Source of the DNA: Isoetes taiwanensis
Lineage: Eukaryota > Streptophyta > Lycopodiopsida > Isoetales > Isoetaceae
Direction: 5' to 3'
DNA length: 64,000 bases
Assembly: GCA_021234155.1 (NCBI GenBank)
Contig: JAJEKV010000074.1
Span: 2,361,789-2,425,788, forward strand
The notes under the pieces were generated by a model. That model saw only the letters and a list, made by a program, of their open reading frames with translations, made no database searches and was not told where the DNA came from. Both the position numbers and the translations under genes were made by a program. Below, piece by piece: positions 21,481 through 33,355 of the stretch (position 1 is the first letter of the stretch; each line of letters starts with the position of its first letter).

Positions 21481-22039
21481 AACATATGAAAAAAATGACA
21501 TGATAGTGATGCAAAAACATAATTATAGTAAATGCAAAGTGAACAACAACAAAAGTGCAAGGCCTAAAAACACAAATGAAACAGACGCGTCCCCACTGAG
21601 CAGGGCGGGAAGGGAGGGAAGCTACGAGAAGGAAGGAAGCTGCTGTGAGAAGACGCCGATAACCGAGCCAAAACGGAAATGGCCTAATATAGGCGCTCGT
21701 CCCTTCCCAGAATGGCGATCCGATGGCTCGGATCGATGGGACTGCTTTGTTTTGGCAAACAAACTGATGAAAAGACGAATGCACACAACTCCTTTATCTT
21801 ACTGCACTAAAACAAGTCCTAGGCATCAAGTTGACTTTCTGCCAAAAAATGAAACCCAGGTTTCTCAAACACTGCCCACATGTGGCTAGCACCAGAAAAG
21901 AGAATAATGATATTGGAGCAGTCAAATGCCCAGGAATGATTAGGTTCTGAATTTATAACATGTCAAACTCCTCCTGTATATTTGTAGTGCAACGATTGTA
22001 TCTTCTGTCGAGAAATGATAAAACCTTTAGAGCTTCTTT

Positions 22040-22160
22040 TGAATATGTAGCATAATAACAGGGGGTTATTTTTGTATTTTTGTACGATTTTTCCTAAGGT
22101 TTTCATATGATTTGATGACTGTATTTCGCGAGATGTACTAATGCGTACATCTAGAGTGCG
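22040..22160 (+). repeat. dispersed repeat R1, copy 1
   Basis: Shares with 52778-52893 the blocks ATATGTAGCATAATAACAGG, TTTTTGTACG, AAGGTTTTC and TGTACTAATGCGTACATC. The 3' part folds as GATGTAC-TAATGC-GTACATC and is followed by TAG. That resembles, but does not prove, a Helitron 3' end (hairpin then CTRR). Confidence 0.55.
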
Positions 22161-22260
22161 CATACGGTGACCTTAATTTTCGTGCCACTTTCCAATGGTT
22201 TACCTATGATTTTCTAAACTATCTCAAATCTCGGACATGCATGGCTCTCGAAGTAATGTG

Positions 22261-22690
22261 TTTTAGGGTTCTATGGTTTCGTTTTGTGCCTTTCAAAATT
22301 ACGTTCAAAGAAATGTGTTTTAGGGCAAAATTACATTTATGTTTCTTATGCTTCTGGCAGCATCCGATTTGAGCAGAGCTTAACCGGTTCTAGCATACGA
22401 GCTACCTGAGTGCCCGGTTCCAGCATACGAGCTTGAAGCAGATGGTTCGAAGAAATGTATTTTAGGTCAAAGTTACGTTTATGTTTCTTATGCTTTCGGC
22501 AAAGATCGGATTTGGGCAGAGCTTAACCGGTTCCAAAGATAATGAAGCTACCGAAAGTGCTTGAAGCAGATGCTTGCCAATCCATGAAAGTTTAGGCCAT
22601 GATGGTGAGCTTAACCGGTTCCAGCATACGAGCTACCTGAGTGCTTGAAGCAGATGCTTGCCAATCCATGAAAGTTTAGGCCATGATGGT
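22261..22690 (+). repeat. complex tandem repeat with AACCGGTT motifs
   Basis: Imperfect units contain AAATGTGTTTTAGGG..TTAC, GTTTCTTATGCTT and GAGCTTAACCGGTTC, then CAGCATACGAGCTACCTGAG, CTTGAAGCAGATG and CCATGAAAGTTTAGGCCATG. The last half is repeated twice in full. No gene was seen between here and 23593 apart from short open frames. Confidence 0.6.
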
Positions 22691-23593
22691 GGTGCTGATA
22701 GTGATGACGGTAGTGGACAGTGGACTATCTCTCTCTTCTCCAAAGACCCGCCAGGGACTTCAAGTCATTGATCCCGTGACACTCCTCCTGTTGTAACTTC
22801 GTGTAATCATCGATTAGCATGAATTATATCATCTCTTGTCAGACTGGGTGGCCATTATTTAAGTGCTCTTAGAAAGACCTGCTTATCATGTACCTCATCA
22901 ATATTGGATTTCTCTTACCTAAGATTCTTGGTAGATTGCAATTCTAGAAATTGCACTAATGTTGGGAAACCTGATCTTCCAATTCATGCACTTGTTCTGA
23001 AACTGTTTTCCAGCCTGTTACATGTGCTTGGTGTGAAGATCAGAACATATTTCTTGGTATGCATGTTGTTGCAGCAGAAGAAAAGAACAAAATTCTCACA
23101 GGAAAGGTGTGAACTTGTTGACCCATTATAGATCTTTGGTTTTATTGATCCTCTTGAGGCGTTTCAGGTAAACTAGAATGCTGAATCTTTGGACCTTTAT
23201 TTGCATGTGTTTGCTAATCTTATCTCTTTCTCCCCGAAAACAAATTCGAGAGAACTTAGATCCGCAAAACAATTCTTTGGATGATGGGTTGAGAGGTAGA
23301 AAGCTGTGTTTGAACTGGGTTACAACAAAAATCTCAAACTGTTGTGGGCAGAAACTTAGCGCTATGGCATTTCTCTTCATGTTTACTAGTGACTACAGTC
23401 CATTACATGATCTCTACAAGACCTCTAGCTGTTAAGGCTCAGAAAATGAAGCAGATTCTAAAAGTATAAGATGCAGAATGGACATGTACTTATATCTCCA
23501 AATATTAAGTATTACCTTATTTCTGAGAAAGCAAATACGGAGGGACGTACAGATGTAACTCACTTGGAGGCATGTGAAACATATGTAAATTCT

Positions 23594-25303
23594 ATAAGGT
23601 ATGGAATACAAAAGCTTTTTGACTACAAATTGAGTATAAATATAATGCAGAGTTCTCTAAATATTTAGAAGTTCTAGGTTCTCTAATTTATGCATGGCTA
23701 AGGAAAAGTTTCTGAGCAAGAAATAAAGAAACCAGTAGCATCTAGAATATTTCAGAAATAGATTATAAGGGACAAGTTTATTATGAACAGGAAAAAGGAA
23801 TGGACGTTTTGCTTGCATGGAAGTGGTCTTGCTTTATTTGGTTTGCATGCAATGGCATGTCATGCTTGGTTGATTGTATGTCGAGTAGTGTATTCTACTT
23901 CACTTGTAAATCACGGAGAAAAGAGAATCAACACACAACTATCTCTCTAGTGGACACTTCAGTTTAGCATGACAATTGCTTATGGGATGAACTAGTGTAT
24001 AGTTTCACCATTAAATACCGCATACTGGCCAGAATAAGGCTCCAAATTCTTTGAATTGGCAAGGAATTGAGATTACAAAATGTACTCATAGTTGTTTGCA
24101 ATGGGAATAATTTGTTTGTCTTGATGTTATTGTGCTTTTTAGTAATTAATATTTAGGCCCATAACATTTATCTAAGTTTGCATTAGTTAGGGCCCGAAGG
24201 GCCCAAAATTTTTTTTAATATAACAATTAACACACAACTACCATTAACATTATTAACACAAACCATTGCATTTAACACATTTAAATTAAAATCCCCCTTA
24301 AACCCCCTTTGGTTTGGGTGCATATTCACAGGGGGTTCATTAGAGGGGCGAAGAGCCCCCAAAATATAATTACAATACATGTACAAAATTAACACCATTA
24401 AGTACATTCTCTCAAACCTTATAGTATTTTACAAACCTTAATATACAGTATACAAAAACTTGTACATGTATACCCCACAAACGAGGATCGCTACGTACGG
24501 TCCAGATTTTGGAATAAAGGGCAAATATGCCCATCCGACAGCTCTCGTTGCCCGGAGTAACCCCCCGTGTGAATATGCACCCAAACCAAAGGGGGTTTAA
24601 GGGGGATTTTAATTTAAATGTGTTAAATGCAATGGTTTGTGTTAATAATGTTAATAGTAGTTGTGTGTTAATTGTTATATTAAAAAAAATTTTGGGCCCT
24701 TCGGGCCCTAACTAATGCAAACTTAGATAAATGTTATGGGCCTAAATATTAATTACTAAAACGCACAATAACATCAAGACAAACAAATTATTCCCATTGC
24801 AAACAACTATGAGTACATTTTGTAATCTCAATTCCTTGCCAATTCAAAGAATTTGGAGCCTTATTCTGGCCAGTATGCGGTATTTAATGGTGAAACTATA
24901 CACTAGTTCATCCCATAAGCAATTGTCATGCTAAACTGAAGTGTCCACTAGAGAGATAGTTGTGTGTTGATTCTCTTTTCTCCGTGATTTACAAGTGAAG
25001 TAGAATACACTACTCGACATACAATCAACCAAGCATGCATGCCATTGCATGCAAACCAAATAAAGCAAGACCACTTCCATGCAAGCAAAACGTCCATTCC
25101 TTTTTCCTGTTCATAATAAACTTGTCCCTTATAATCTATTTCTGAAATATTCTAGATGCTACTGGTTTCTTTATTTCTTGCTCAGAAACTTTTCCTTAGC
25201 CATGCATAAATTAGAGAACCTAGAACTTCTAAATATTTAGAGAACTCTGCATTATATTTATACTCAATTTGTAGTCAAAAAGCTTTTGTATTCCATACCT
25301 TAT
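23594..25303. repeat. near-perfect inverted repeat, 737-bp arms, 236-bp spacer
   Basis: The left arm 23594-24330 pairs with the right arm 24567-25303. I found only about three differences (one deletion in a CATGCATGC run and two substitutions), so identity is above 99 percent. The inner arm ends carry GTGAATATGCACCC and runs of C or G, plus the small palindrome GGGCCCTTCGGGCCC. The inner-end sequence recurs alone at 54296-54430. No protein is encoded. Possible origins are inverted insertion of two copies of one element, a foldback transposon, or an assembly artefact. Confidence 0.85.
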
Positions 25304-25446
25304 CATTAGAGCCAAGTGTAAAAGCACCTCAATACTTACTAAATACAAGATGAGCTCCTTATCAACTTATGTATTTCATCATTAGTCATAAGCCTATTAT
25401 TACAAATGCGGATTCATCTAAAGACTACATAATGCTGTTGCATATT

Positions 25447-25849
25447 TGTAATGGCCCCATGGGAGACCGCTCGAGTGGATCTTGGTGTTGCGTTCCCGAG
25501 ACACCGACATAAATGGGTAGAAGCGACTACTCATAAACGTCTAAACGGTTTTGCCCAGTTGGCTAAGGGTATGTCGGTTAGGAACGTTACATTTGGTATC
25601 AGAGCAGGGCTCGAGTTCGAGTCTCCATAGGGGCAAGTATGACTCGGAATACCGTTGGACGGTAGGTCATGACTTGGTTTGTGATGCTCGAGGACGAGCA
25701 TAGTCTAGTGGGTGAGATTGTAATGGGCCCATGGGAGACCGCTCGAGTGGATCTTGGTGTTGCGTTCCCGAGACACCAGCATAAATACTCATAAACGTTT
25801 AGACGGTTTTGCCCAGTTGGCTAAGGGCATGTCGGTTAGGAACGTTACA
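25447..25849 (+). mobile_element. complete TRIM (miniature LTR retrotransposon), 403 bp
   Basis: LTR 1 (25447-25591, 145 bp) and LTR 2 (25719-25849, 131 bp) both start TGTAATGG and end CGTTACA. LTR 2 lacks 14 bp (GGGTAGAAGCGACT-like). The target duplication ATATT is perfect (25442-25446 and 25850-25854). The PBS TGGTATCAGAGC (25594-25605) matches the 3' end of initiator tRNA-Met. A purine-rich AGTGGGTGAGA precedes LTR 2. The 127-bp interior is non-coding, as expected for TRIMs, which move using proteins from autonomous Copia-type or related elements. Confidence 0.93.
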
Positions 25850-25854
25850 ATATT

Positions 25855-26747
25855 TAGTTAGGATAAAGCAGCGTTGGACCAAAGAATATGCAGCTTATTT
25901 GAAATAAAAGAATGGACAATGAGTAATGCAATAAGAAATCAAAAGAACCAAGATATGTAAGTATTTCATTGCTTAATTGTGCAGATGCATCTTCACTTTG
26001 GGGTTCCATCGCTGAAGTTGATGCAATTCTCTTTCATACTCTTTTGAATATCTGTAGTTATCCTTGCTGATAGTCGTGATAATACAGTGAAGTCCTATGG
26101 TCAGATTTCCTGGTGGTTTTCCCTAGCTTTTCTCCAATGCTTTCAAGTATGGAGTTCGCTTCTCATTTTCACAAACATTCATTTTGCAAGCCACATTAAG
26201 GTTGGAACTATTGAACTTAACTTCCTTGTCCTGTATGACATCAATCACGGCATCAGCTATCTCTAGAAGATCTTCTATATTCGATCCTTTTGAAGGTTCT
26301 AGAGGACACTAAAATGGAGGAAAACACATTTGAGAAAGCCGCAATGTCTACACTACCCTTGTCCGATGGGAAACTAAACCCCAGAATTGCCAACTTTTTA
26401 TCACCGCAAACGAAAAGTAATGACTACTTAAAAAACATGTGCATTATGTGCATAAGATGTTCAATAGGACCAGAGAAATAATGATGACACGACCCAAAAC
26501 TAATGCAATGGAGGGTTGTAACCGAATTACGTCAAAGAGGACATTAGAAAAGATCATCCCCAACGTACAGTCAGATATGGTCACATGATGTACTTACATT
26601 TCTATATTAGCATACTAATATGTAGCACAATAACATGAGGTTCCAGGGTATTTAATATGGATGCATAAATCACCATTACTAAGACCATAGAGTATATCCC
26701 TAAAATAATTGAATGGATTATTATTAAAAAAAAAAGGGAGAGAGAGA
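25855..26747. other. non-coding stretch with a possible minus-strand exon remnant
   Basis: On the minus strand a readable segment at about 26110-26290 (NIEDLLEIADAVIDVIQDKE) ends at a stop. It may be a host-gene or transposon exon remnant; I do not recognise it. Confidence 0.25.
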
Positions 26748-26980
26748 ATCAATAGAAACAATAAGCAAATTAGGTTGTTGGTTGCATTGATTAAACTACT
26801 ATGATTAGGATATTAAGTAATTTTGGTAGAGGTTCGAGTCTCCGTATTAAAAATAAATAAATAAATAAAAAACAATCAATAGAAACAATTTAAATTAGGT
26901 TGTTGGTTGCATTGGTTAAACTACTATAATTAGGATATTGAGTAATTTTGGTAGAGGTTCGAGTTTCTGTATTTCATATT
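26748..26980 (+). repeat. two tandem tRNA-derived SINE-like units
   Basis: Each unit has an A-box-like TTGGTTGCATTGRTTAAACTA and, about 35 bp later, a B-box GGTTCGAGTCTCC (26831-26843) or GGTTCGAGTTT (26956-26966). The first ends in an (AAAT)n tail. A diverged inverted copy lies at 10481-10565. The spacing fits an internal Pol III promoter, so a SINE origin is likely. Confidence 0.5.
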
Positions 26981-28019
26981 CTAAAATCTAAAGCAAACTT
27001 GTATTTCATATTTCAAAATCATAGGTGCCCCCAATAAAAGTTTGACCTCAACATTAGAATGGACAGAACCGATGACAAAGGAGTCCAGGGTGCACCCCGT
27101 TTAGAATATGTAGCACCATGCAGAATGTCATGACCAAACAGATTTTCAAACAAAGTGGCCGCTACATCGTTTCAATTAACCTAGTTGTTGTTTACATTCG
27201 AATTAAGTTTAATCTCCTTCATAATGCTAATTGTTTATTCAAGTTGTTAGACATGTTTATTACCTTTGTTAATTGAGCTGAATAACTTCTTATAGGTGAA
27301 TTCACTTTAGCGTACTTGATAAAATCCAGCTTTAGTAAATTGTTTATTCAAGTTGTGAGCCTTGTTAATGTTGTAGGTTTTAATTACTTCTGCAGTTAGG
27401 CTGGATAACTTTTCGCATACCTGTGGAATTGTCTCGTCTTGAGGACAAAATTAGTTCTAACCCTTCATCTAGCTCAGGTCAAGCCATTTAAAGAGCAACT
27501 TATATAGGATGTAATCCCAAAGTGCTTCCAAGCCATTCTTCCGTTGTCTTGAAAACAAATGGGAGCGCCACAAGGTAGGGTACATTCAAGTGCATCTAAT
27601 TTTTAGGATGATCTTGATTTGCAGGACCTCCAACTAATGTAAATCAAGTAAGAGAAATTATTGATTGCATAAGGGCTTCCTGGTAAGAGGGTTATATCAC
27701 AAAATGGGCAGATGGCTACCTATATCAGAAACAACTGCTTATGCAAGACCTTGTTCAAAAAATATAGCTAAGCTATAAAGATTAAAAGAAGCTGTGATTC
27801 ATGTGTATTATCTATCTATCGAAATCAGAGTAACATTGTTTATTCATACTCCAGTGAGAAATAGACCTAGAATATGGAACATTGTTTATAAAGACTACAA
27901 CATATAGCAATGACAAATGGACCTAGCGAGATGATCCAAAAGCAAATTGACTCACTTGATTCCTACAAATAGAATGCACCTGTACCTCAGCAGAAGGCTG
28001 GACTTCTTCAATTTGTATT
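26981..28019. other. intergenic stretch, no gene seen
   Basis: Only short AT-rich open frames are present. Nothing recognised. Confidence 0.4.
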
Positions 28020-28770
28020 TTCACTTTTATTGCAATGCATAGAAAATCAGCATTAAGCCATTGAGCATGTGCCCTAATATTGGGGCTGGTTTATTCGATA
28101 CTTTTATGACAATGCATAGAAAATCGGCATTAAGCTATTGATCATGCGCCCTGATATTGGAGCTAGATTTATTCATAGATTCTAAGTCACCAATATTCCA
28201 TAATGTATAGTTGAATACTTGTTATGAGCTTGCATCGGCACTATTTTAGCAATGCATAGGAAATCAGCATTAAGCCATCGACCATGCACCTTGATAATGA
28301 GGTTGGGTTTATTCATAGCAAGTTAAATGGTTGGTATTCCATATTGCATTCTTGAATCCACCTAAGGAACTTGGGATATTGTGCATGATGTTGCATACTA
28401 TCCACATCGTAGTATGAGCCATCGGGCATATAAAATATACTTGCAATCGGCAATGATTAAAATGATTTACGTTGTCCAATCTATGCATCTAAAAATAATA
28501 GAAGCATAGAGAAATATGCCTGCATCTTCACTTATAGATCTACTAATGAAGAAGCTAGTCCTTGAATCCTACCTAAGGCACTTGGAATATTGTGCATGAC
28601 GTTGCATACTATCCACATCGTAGTATGAGCCATCAGGCATATAAAACATACTTGCAAACTGGCGACAATTAAAATGATTTATGTTGTCCAATCTATACAT
28701 CTAAAGATAATAGAAGCATAGAGGAATATGCTTGCATCTTCACTTCCAGACCTACTAATGATGAAGCTGG
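28020..28770 (+). repeat. tandem repeats of two kinds
   Basis: Three imperfect units around GCAATGCATAGAAAATC and CAGCATTAAGCCATTGA fill 28030-28320 and recur once at 31590-31650. They are followed by two 210-bp units starting CTTGAATCC at 28351 and 28561 that share TATCCACATCGTAGTATGAG. No coding content is evident. Confidence 0.65.
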
Positions 28771-29779
28771 TCTCCAAGAGATTTACCATTTGGCCTTACT
28801 CATGATTAAGCAATGAGATCAAATAAGTTAGTCATTGACCCCGTCGAAATAAAACTTGAGATGCTACTAACTTAAAACATATAGCTAAATCGATTTGAGT
28901 TGATCTAAGACACTACTTTGTGGACTTGGCTAGCATAGCTTTTCTTAAGGTAATTAGTCTTTTCTTGTATCTCTAGGTAGACATAAATATAGATAGCCCA
29001 TAATATCTTCTAAAGATATGTTTGGGAAAGTGTTGAGCCATATGGTATAGATGGAATGAAATGCTTAGAATGTTTTAGGCATATTCATGGTGGCTAGAGT
29101 GAGTGACACTATGTAAAAATTTTCTATAGAGGCTTATTATTAACCCATTGGAAGTATATGAATCATAGTTACGAAAAACAAACACGAAAGTAAAATGACG
29201 AGTCTTTTTTTGAAAACGTAAAAGCGAAAATGCAAAACGAAAACGGCAATAGAATGGCATAGTACTCAAAAGATCTGAGAATAAGATCATTTTACTAGAA
29301 AATGCTATTAAAAAAAAAAAAAAAAAACAACATATAAATCTATTAGAGAACAATACTAAATTGTGAATTATGGGAGACAAGCATGGATACAAACTTAGTG
29401 TATATAATACAAACATGGAATTTGGAATTAAGCATAGAATTGACATGATAGGTAAAATCATTCAATAAATAAATGTATAACGTCATTTGGTTCAAAAATC
29501 AGGCAAAATAGTATGAATGATCAAAGTTATATATGAATGAATCATGCAAAAGAGTAATGTATGAACCAGACAAAGTTCCCTCTATCTATATACCCAATAT
29601 TGAATGTTAAATCAGGCAAAAGGGTATGAATGGTCTGTCAGGCTTTTCCTCTGCCCAAGCTCATTCATGGAACAGATTCGGGGATCTTCAGCAAGCTGGA
29701 TAACAGATTGTTTGAAAGTTTAGAGCAGAGAAAATAGTAGAGTTTGAATTGAAGCTTCCAGAATTGAATGCCAAAATTG
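28771..29779. other. non-coding stretch
   Basis: No gene seen. A run of 17 A lies at about 29310-29326. The 128-residue minus frame (29075-29461) is low-complexity and probably spurious. Confidence 0.35.
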
Positions 29780-30540
29780 CATGTTGAGTTTATGTAATGT
29801 GATGTAATGTATTTATCATGCTCATAAGGGCCTTGAAGAGACTATAGAGCAGTGGAATTTACAATGTTACAATTTTCGATAACAAATTGCGGTGGGATTC
29901 CATTGTTTTCAGAAATTCTCCCAATTTAAATGGTTTTATATCAAGAAGAGAATGGAAACTAGTGGCCGTGACATCAAACTTGCTTCTGATATCGGCATAT
30001 GCGGGGCATTTAGTGAAAGCATGGTCCTCATCTTCGATCACAACTAGGTCATATAGCTGCAGCCTGGACTTCCGAGGGATACCATGCCAATGCCCCATTT
30101 CAATGTTCAGACGATGTGAAGAGGTACATGCCCTGGCAATGACATGTTTCATGGAGCGAGGTATCTGTGCTTGCAGGTAATCCTTTTCCGAGTAGATCAA
30201 CATAGGATTGACCTCAGCTGCATAGTATTCCATTCTAGAGCCTTTGTTGCTCATTCATCAAAAAAATCTTCAAAATCATTTCCACCTGCTTCCATTGATT
30301 TTGGGAGAGACTGGGCCCCCAAATTGGTGCCCCATAAAGGATGACTGTCTGTCGCAGAGTCCTAAACAGTAGCTTTTTGAGCTTCCAATCAGATATAAAT
30401 GCCTTGTGGCACTTTGATAGCATGGCGTACAATGCTGTTTTACCGCTTGTAATTCTTCTACTTATGCATTCCTTCCAATTGTATTTGCAGCAGAAGTTTT
30501 TGCTCAGATATTTGTAATTGCTTGTCATCTTTAGCATGTT
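29780..30540 (-). mobile_element. 5'-truncated LINE remnant, LINE-C
   Basis: Two overlapping minus frames give the end of a LINE reverse transcriptase polyprotein. They show YKYLSKNFCCKYNWKECISR, then LFRTLRQTVILYGAPIWGPS with the typical LYG-x-x-IWGP motif. Then comes a C-terminal zinc-knuckle-like region (EDEDHAFTKCPAYADIRSK). The same layout is found in LINE-D at 60160-61590, so they belong to one family, different from the zf-RVT LINEs. A CATTACATCACATTACAT-type tail to the left is the probable 3' end. The RT catalytic core is absent. Confidence 0.75.
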
Positions 30541-31049
30541 GCCCTGGTCGCTAAAATAGCAGAGTTTAGAGCTTTTAGAATAGCAAAGTTTAAAGCTTCC
30601 AGGAGTTTATAGTAGATTATTTCTGGATCCATTGTTTTAGAAAAAGCATTTCGAGAAAATCCGATACTGAATACTGATGAGCAAGTCGAAGAATAGAGGT
30701 TTGCCATTGCCAAAGAAAAAATAAAGGTTTATCCAGAAAACCCAAGACTGATTGTGAATAGGTCGAACCGAAAACATACCTTTTAGGCTATAATCAGACT
30801 GTTAAATCGAGAGAATCATTGTTTGGAAGCGCGACAGTCCACTTTCGAGTTGTGTTTTCAGGTTTAGTTAGGTCCGGCAAATATAAAAACAGGGGTTAGA
30901 ACTCTCCATACTGAAAATGACCGTTTGTTTCTAAGAAAACAGTTCAAATGCGCCGTTTTTGGTAACACCGTTTTATCGTAGCTCGTTTTCCATTTTCGCA
31001 ACAGCAAGCAAGAAAAAACCATTTTCTATGATCTGAATATATTATAAAA
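30541..31049. other. intergenic stretch, no gene seen
   Basis: Nothing recognised beyond short open frames. Confidence 0.4.
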
Positions 31050-31202
31050 TCACCCATCCATTTGTCGACGGCTGGTTCAATTTCTCATAGCCTTGAGTTG
31101 TCGACCGCAATCACCCATCCATTTGTCGGCCCGTACCGCTTCAATTTCTCATAGCCTTGAGTTGTCGATTTAACGCTTCAATTTCTCATAGCCTTGAGTT
31201 AA
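31050..31202 (+). repeat. short tandem repeat, three units
   Basis: CAATTTCTCATAGCCTTGAG occurs three times. The first two are preceded by ATCACCCATCCATTTGTCG. No gene is associated. Confidence 0.7.
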
Positions 31203-33199
31203 AGTGATGTCTCAATGTTTGAAAGTATCTTCGCTTCAAGACGCCGATAATCGGGTGGAATGAATGATTATAATTAGTCCAAGGGTGAGAAAATTGACAG
31301 ACAAAAATATTGAATATTGCAAGAATTAAACATAACTATAGAGGAAAATGTCAAAAGGGGTAGCTACAGATGCAAATAACCATGATCTGGTAGTAACTGA
31401 TTAGGTTAAAGAGAGATGGTTAGTTTATTCATGGTTAATTTATTCATAGGTGTATGTTTGATAATTTCCATCATAGGGCAAAAGATATATATATACATAG
31501 AATTGAAAGGTAAATCAACTTACTTGGTTCTCGCAAATCGCACGCATCTATAGTTTAGCAAAAGCCTGGACTTCTACAATCTTGCTCCCGCACTTTTATG
31601 GCAATGCATAGAAAATCATCATTAAGCCATTGAACATGCGCCGTGATATTGAAGATGGTTCGTGTAAATGGCACTTCACCTATTTCAGCTACAAAAAAAG
31701 GAGGCCTTGGTGTAGCTCATATATATAAAACATAAAAATATGACGTGGACATGGCTGGCCCAATTTTCAAGCTCAAGTAATCTATTTTTGTCTACATAAG
31801 GAGTCTGTATCCTGAGTTATGATAAAAAAGGCACATGTTCTAGAGGTATGCAAAAACTCTACATGCAATTTTAAAGCTGATGAAAATAATAAAGCTCTTC
31901 AAGACTTGGTTCCTGCAAAGAACATGAAAACTTAACATGGACAAAGGACGGAAGATCGATGCAATTTTCAATCTTAATTAATCTGTTTTTGGTTCCTGCA
32001 AAGAACGTGAGAACTTGACATGGACAAAGGACCAAAGATGGCAAAAATCTCTCATGCAGTTTTCAATCTCAAGCAAACTACTCTTGTATTGGCATAAGGA
32101 GAAACATATGATCTGTATTATGAGTTATGATCAAATAAGCACATGTTTTAGAGGCAGGCAAAAACACTTCATGCAATTATAAAGCTCCAAGAATCTTAAA
32201 GAGTTCTTCCAGCTTCCGGGAATAAGACCATTTGTTATGAGTCTGTCTTAGATGCCAGATATAATGTTATGGCCCAATTAACAAAAGAACTAAAGATGGT
32301 GCATGATGTCTTGCACATTAAGTACTATCTTCACTGAGATAGAAGCAACTAAATATCTTCACTGAATAAGTAGACATATTGTCATAATAGTTAGAAGCTC
32401 AACATATATTCTCGCATAGTGGCAATGGCAAGGAAAATTGGAGGTGGCCAAGACGAACAAAATTCCAGCAAAAGATGACTCAAATCAGGAAGGAAAAAGA
32501 TGCAAGATACTTACTATAGCTCACCACGATAGTCTAGTAGATCCATGAGAAGAACCCTTGGAGCCCGAGGCAGTGAAAAAGGTCTTTTGAATAGCCACGA
32601 ATGATAGTATTGAATTGAATAGTATTGAATTGAATATCCCTGTTGTAGAATTGAATGCGGTTATGATGGATACCTTAAAGCCCGAGGTTATGAAGCCACG
32701 AACTATGGACATGAGAATCTGCAAGGCCATTGTTCTAACCAAATCAAAATAGAGATGGACATGTGATCCCTCCCCCCCCCATTTTTTAATGTAGGATAGC
32801 GGAATTGACGTGCAGATCAAGCTGATGTTTGTCTGGTGCTCCAATGATGCAAAACACGATCTCCTTGGTTCTCAAATGGCAACTTCAAATTAAGAACATG
32901 GTTGAAAAGACTGCCAGAAGATGAAATCCCCACTTCAATTGTGGCATGGCATGCACCTCCTCGCCAGGTGCTATCAGGCCCAAGTAGGAATCATACGAAA
33001 AGATAGGGAACCCAAAATCATATCTAAAAATTGTAAGATTTTCGTAATATCGCAATTTTTTCTCGCATCCTTTTGGAAAACCATACGTTGCCGGAATGAC
33101 GAAGCAAAGGTGCCTCCGGCTAGGCCAAAACCAGAAAAGCCAGAAGCATAGCCCAGTCCTTTGTATTTTTAAAATCCATGTCATAATATTGCCATTCCA
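31203..33199. other. non-coding stretch with an imperfect tandem repeat
   Basis: Two units of about 80 bp at 31913-32080 share TGGACAAAGGAC and CCTGCAAAGAAC. No gene was supported. Several short open frames on both strands lack recognisable domains. Confidence 0.35.
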
Positions 33200-33355
33200 T
33201 TGTGACTTTTCAGGTATTTCAAAATATCTTTGTAATCACATGACATGGCACAATCTAGATCGTCGATCAGGGCAGAAAGATATTCGAAGAATCTCGGCCG
33301 TCGATAGGGGGCGGAGGGATAGACAGACACCACGATTTTATAAATAAGGATATAG
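33200..33355 (-). mobile_element. Helitron-like 5' terminus (candidate)
   Basis: Read on the minus strand from about 33350, the sequence begins TCCTATATCCTTATTTATAA and continues into GTGGTGTCTGTC..CCCTCCG..ATCGACGGCCGAGAT. This resembles 5' ends of plant Helitrons. A related sequence occurs at 62740-62840. No 3' end was located. Confidence 0.3.

Larger units (their letters stand above)
17459..21740 (+). mobile_element. hairpin-ended TIR element, copy F (divergent, about 1.04 kb without its insert)
   Basis: The left end is ATTCTGGGAAGGGACTCGCG. The right end carries its inverted form (GCGCTCGTCCCTTCCCAGAA, about 21694-21713) followed by the family hairpin at 21716-21735 with loop TGGC. Both ends carry the same changes from the A-E consensus (GGGAAG in place of AGAATG), so the terminal repeats have changed together. 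The left part aligns with copies C and D (ATAGGCTT.TCATTCATC). It keeps both internal stem-loops: GGGGTAG/CTACCCC at 17551-17587, and a 15-nt stem at 17626-17640 with 17690-17704 around the conserved CCCCGCCC loop. It also holds 83-bp and 29-bp tandem repeats. A 3.24-kb LTR retrotransposon is inserted at 17967. Confidence 0.7.

Noticed and set aside
29075-29461. 128-residue minus-strand open frame
   Set aside because: Low-complexity Leu/Phe/Ser-rich sequence including a poly-Phe run from a poly(A) tract; no domain.
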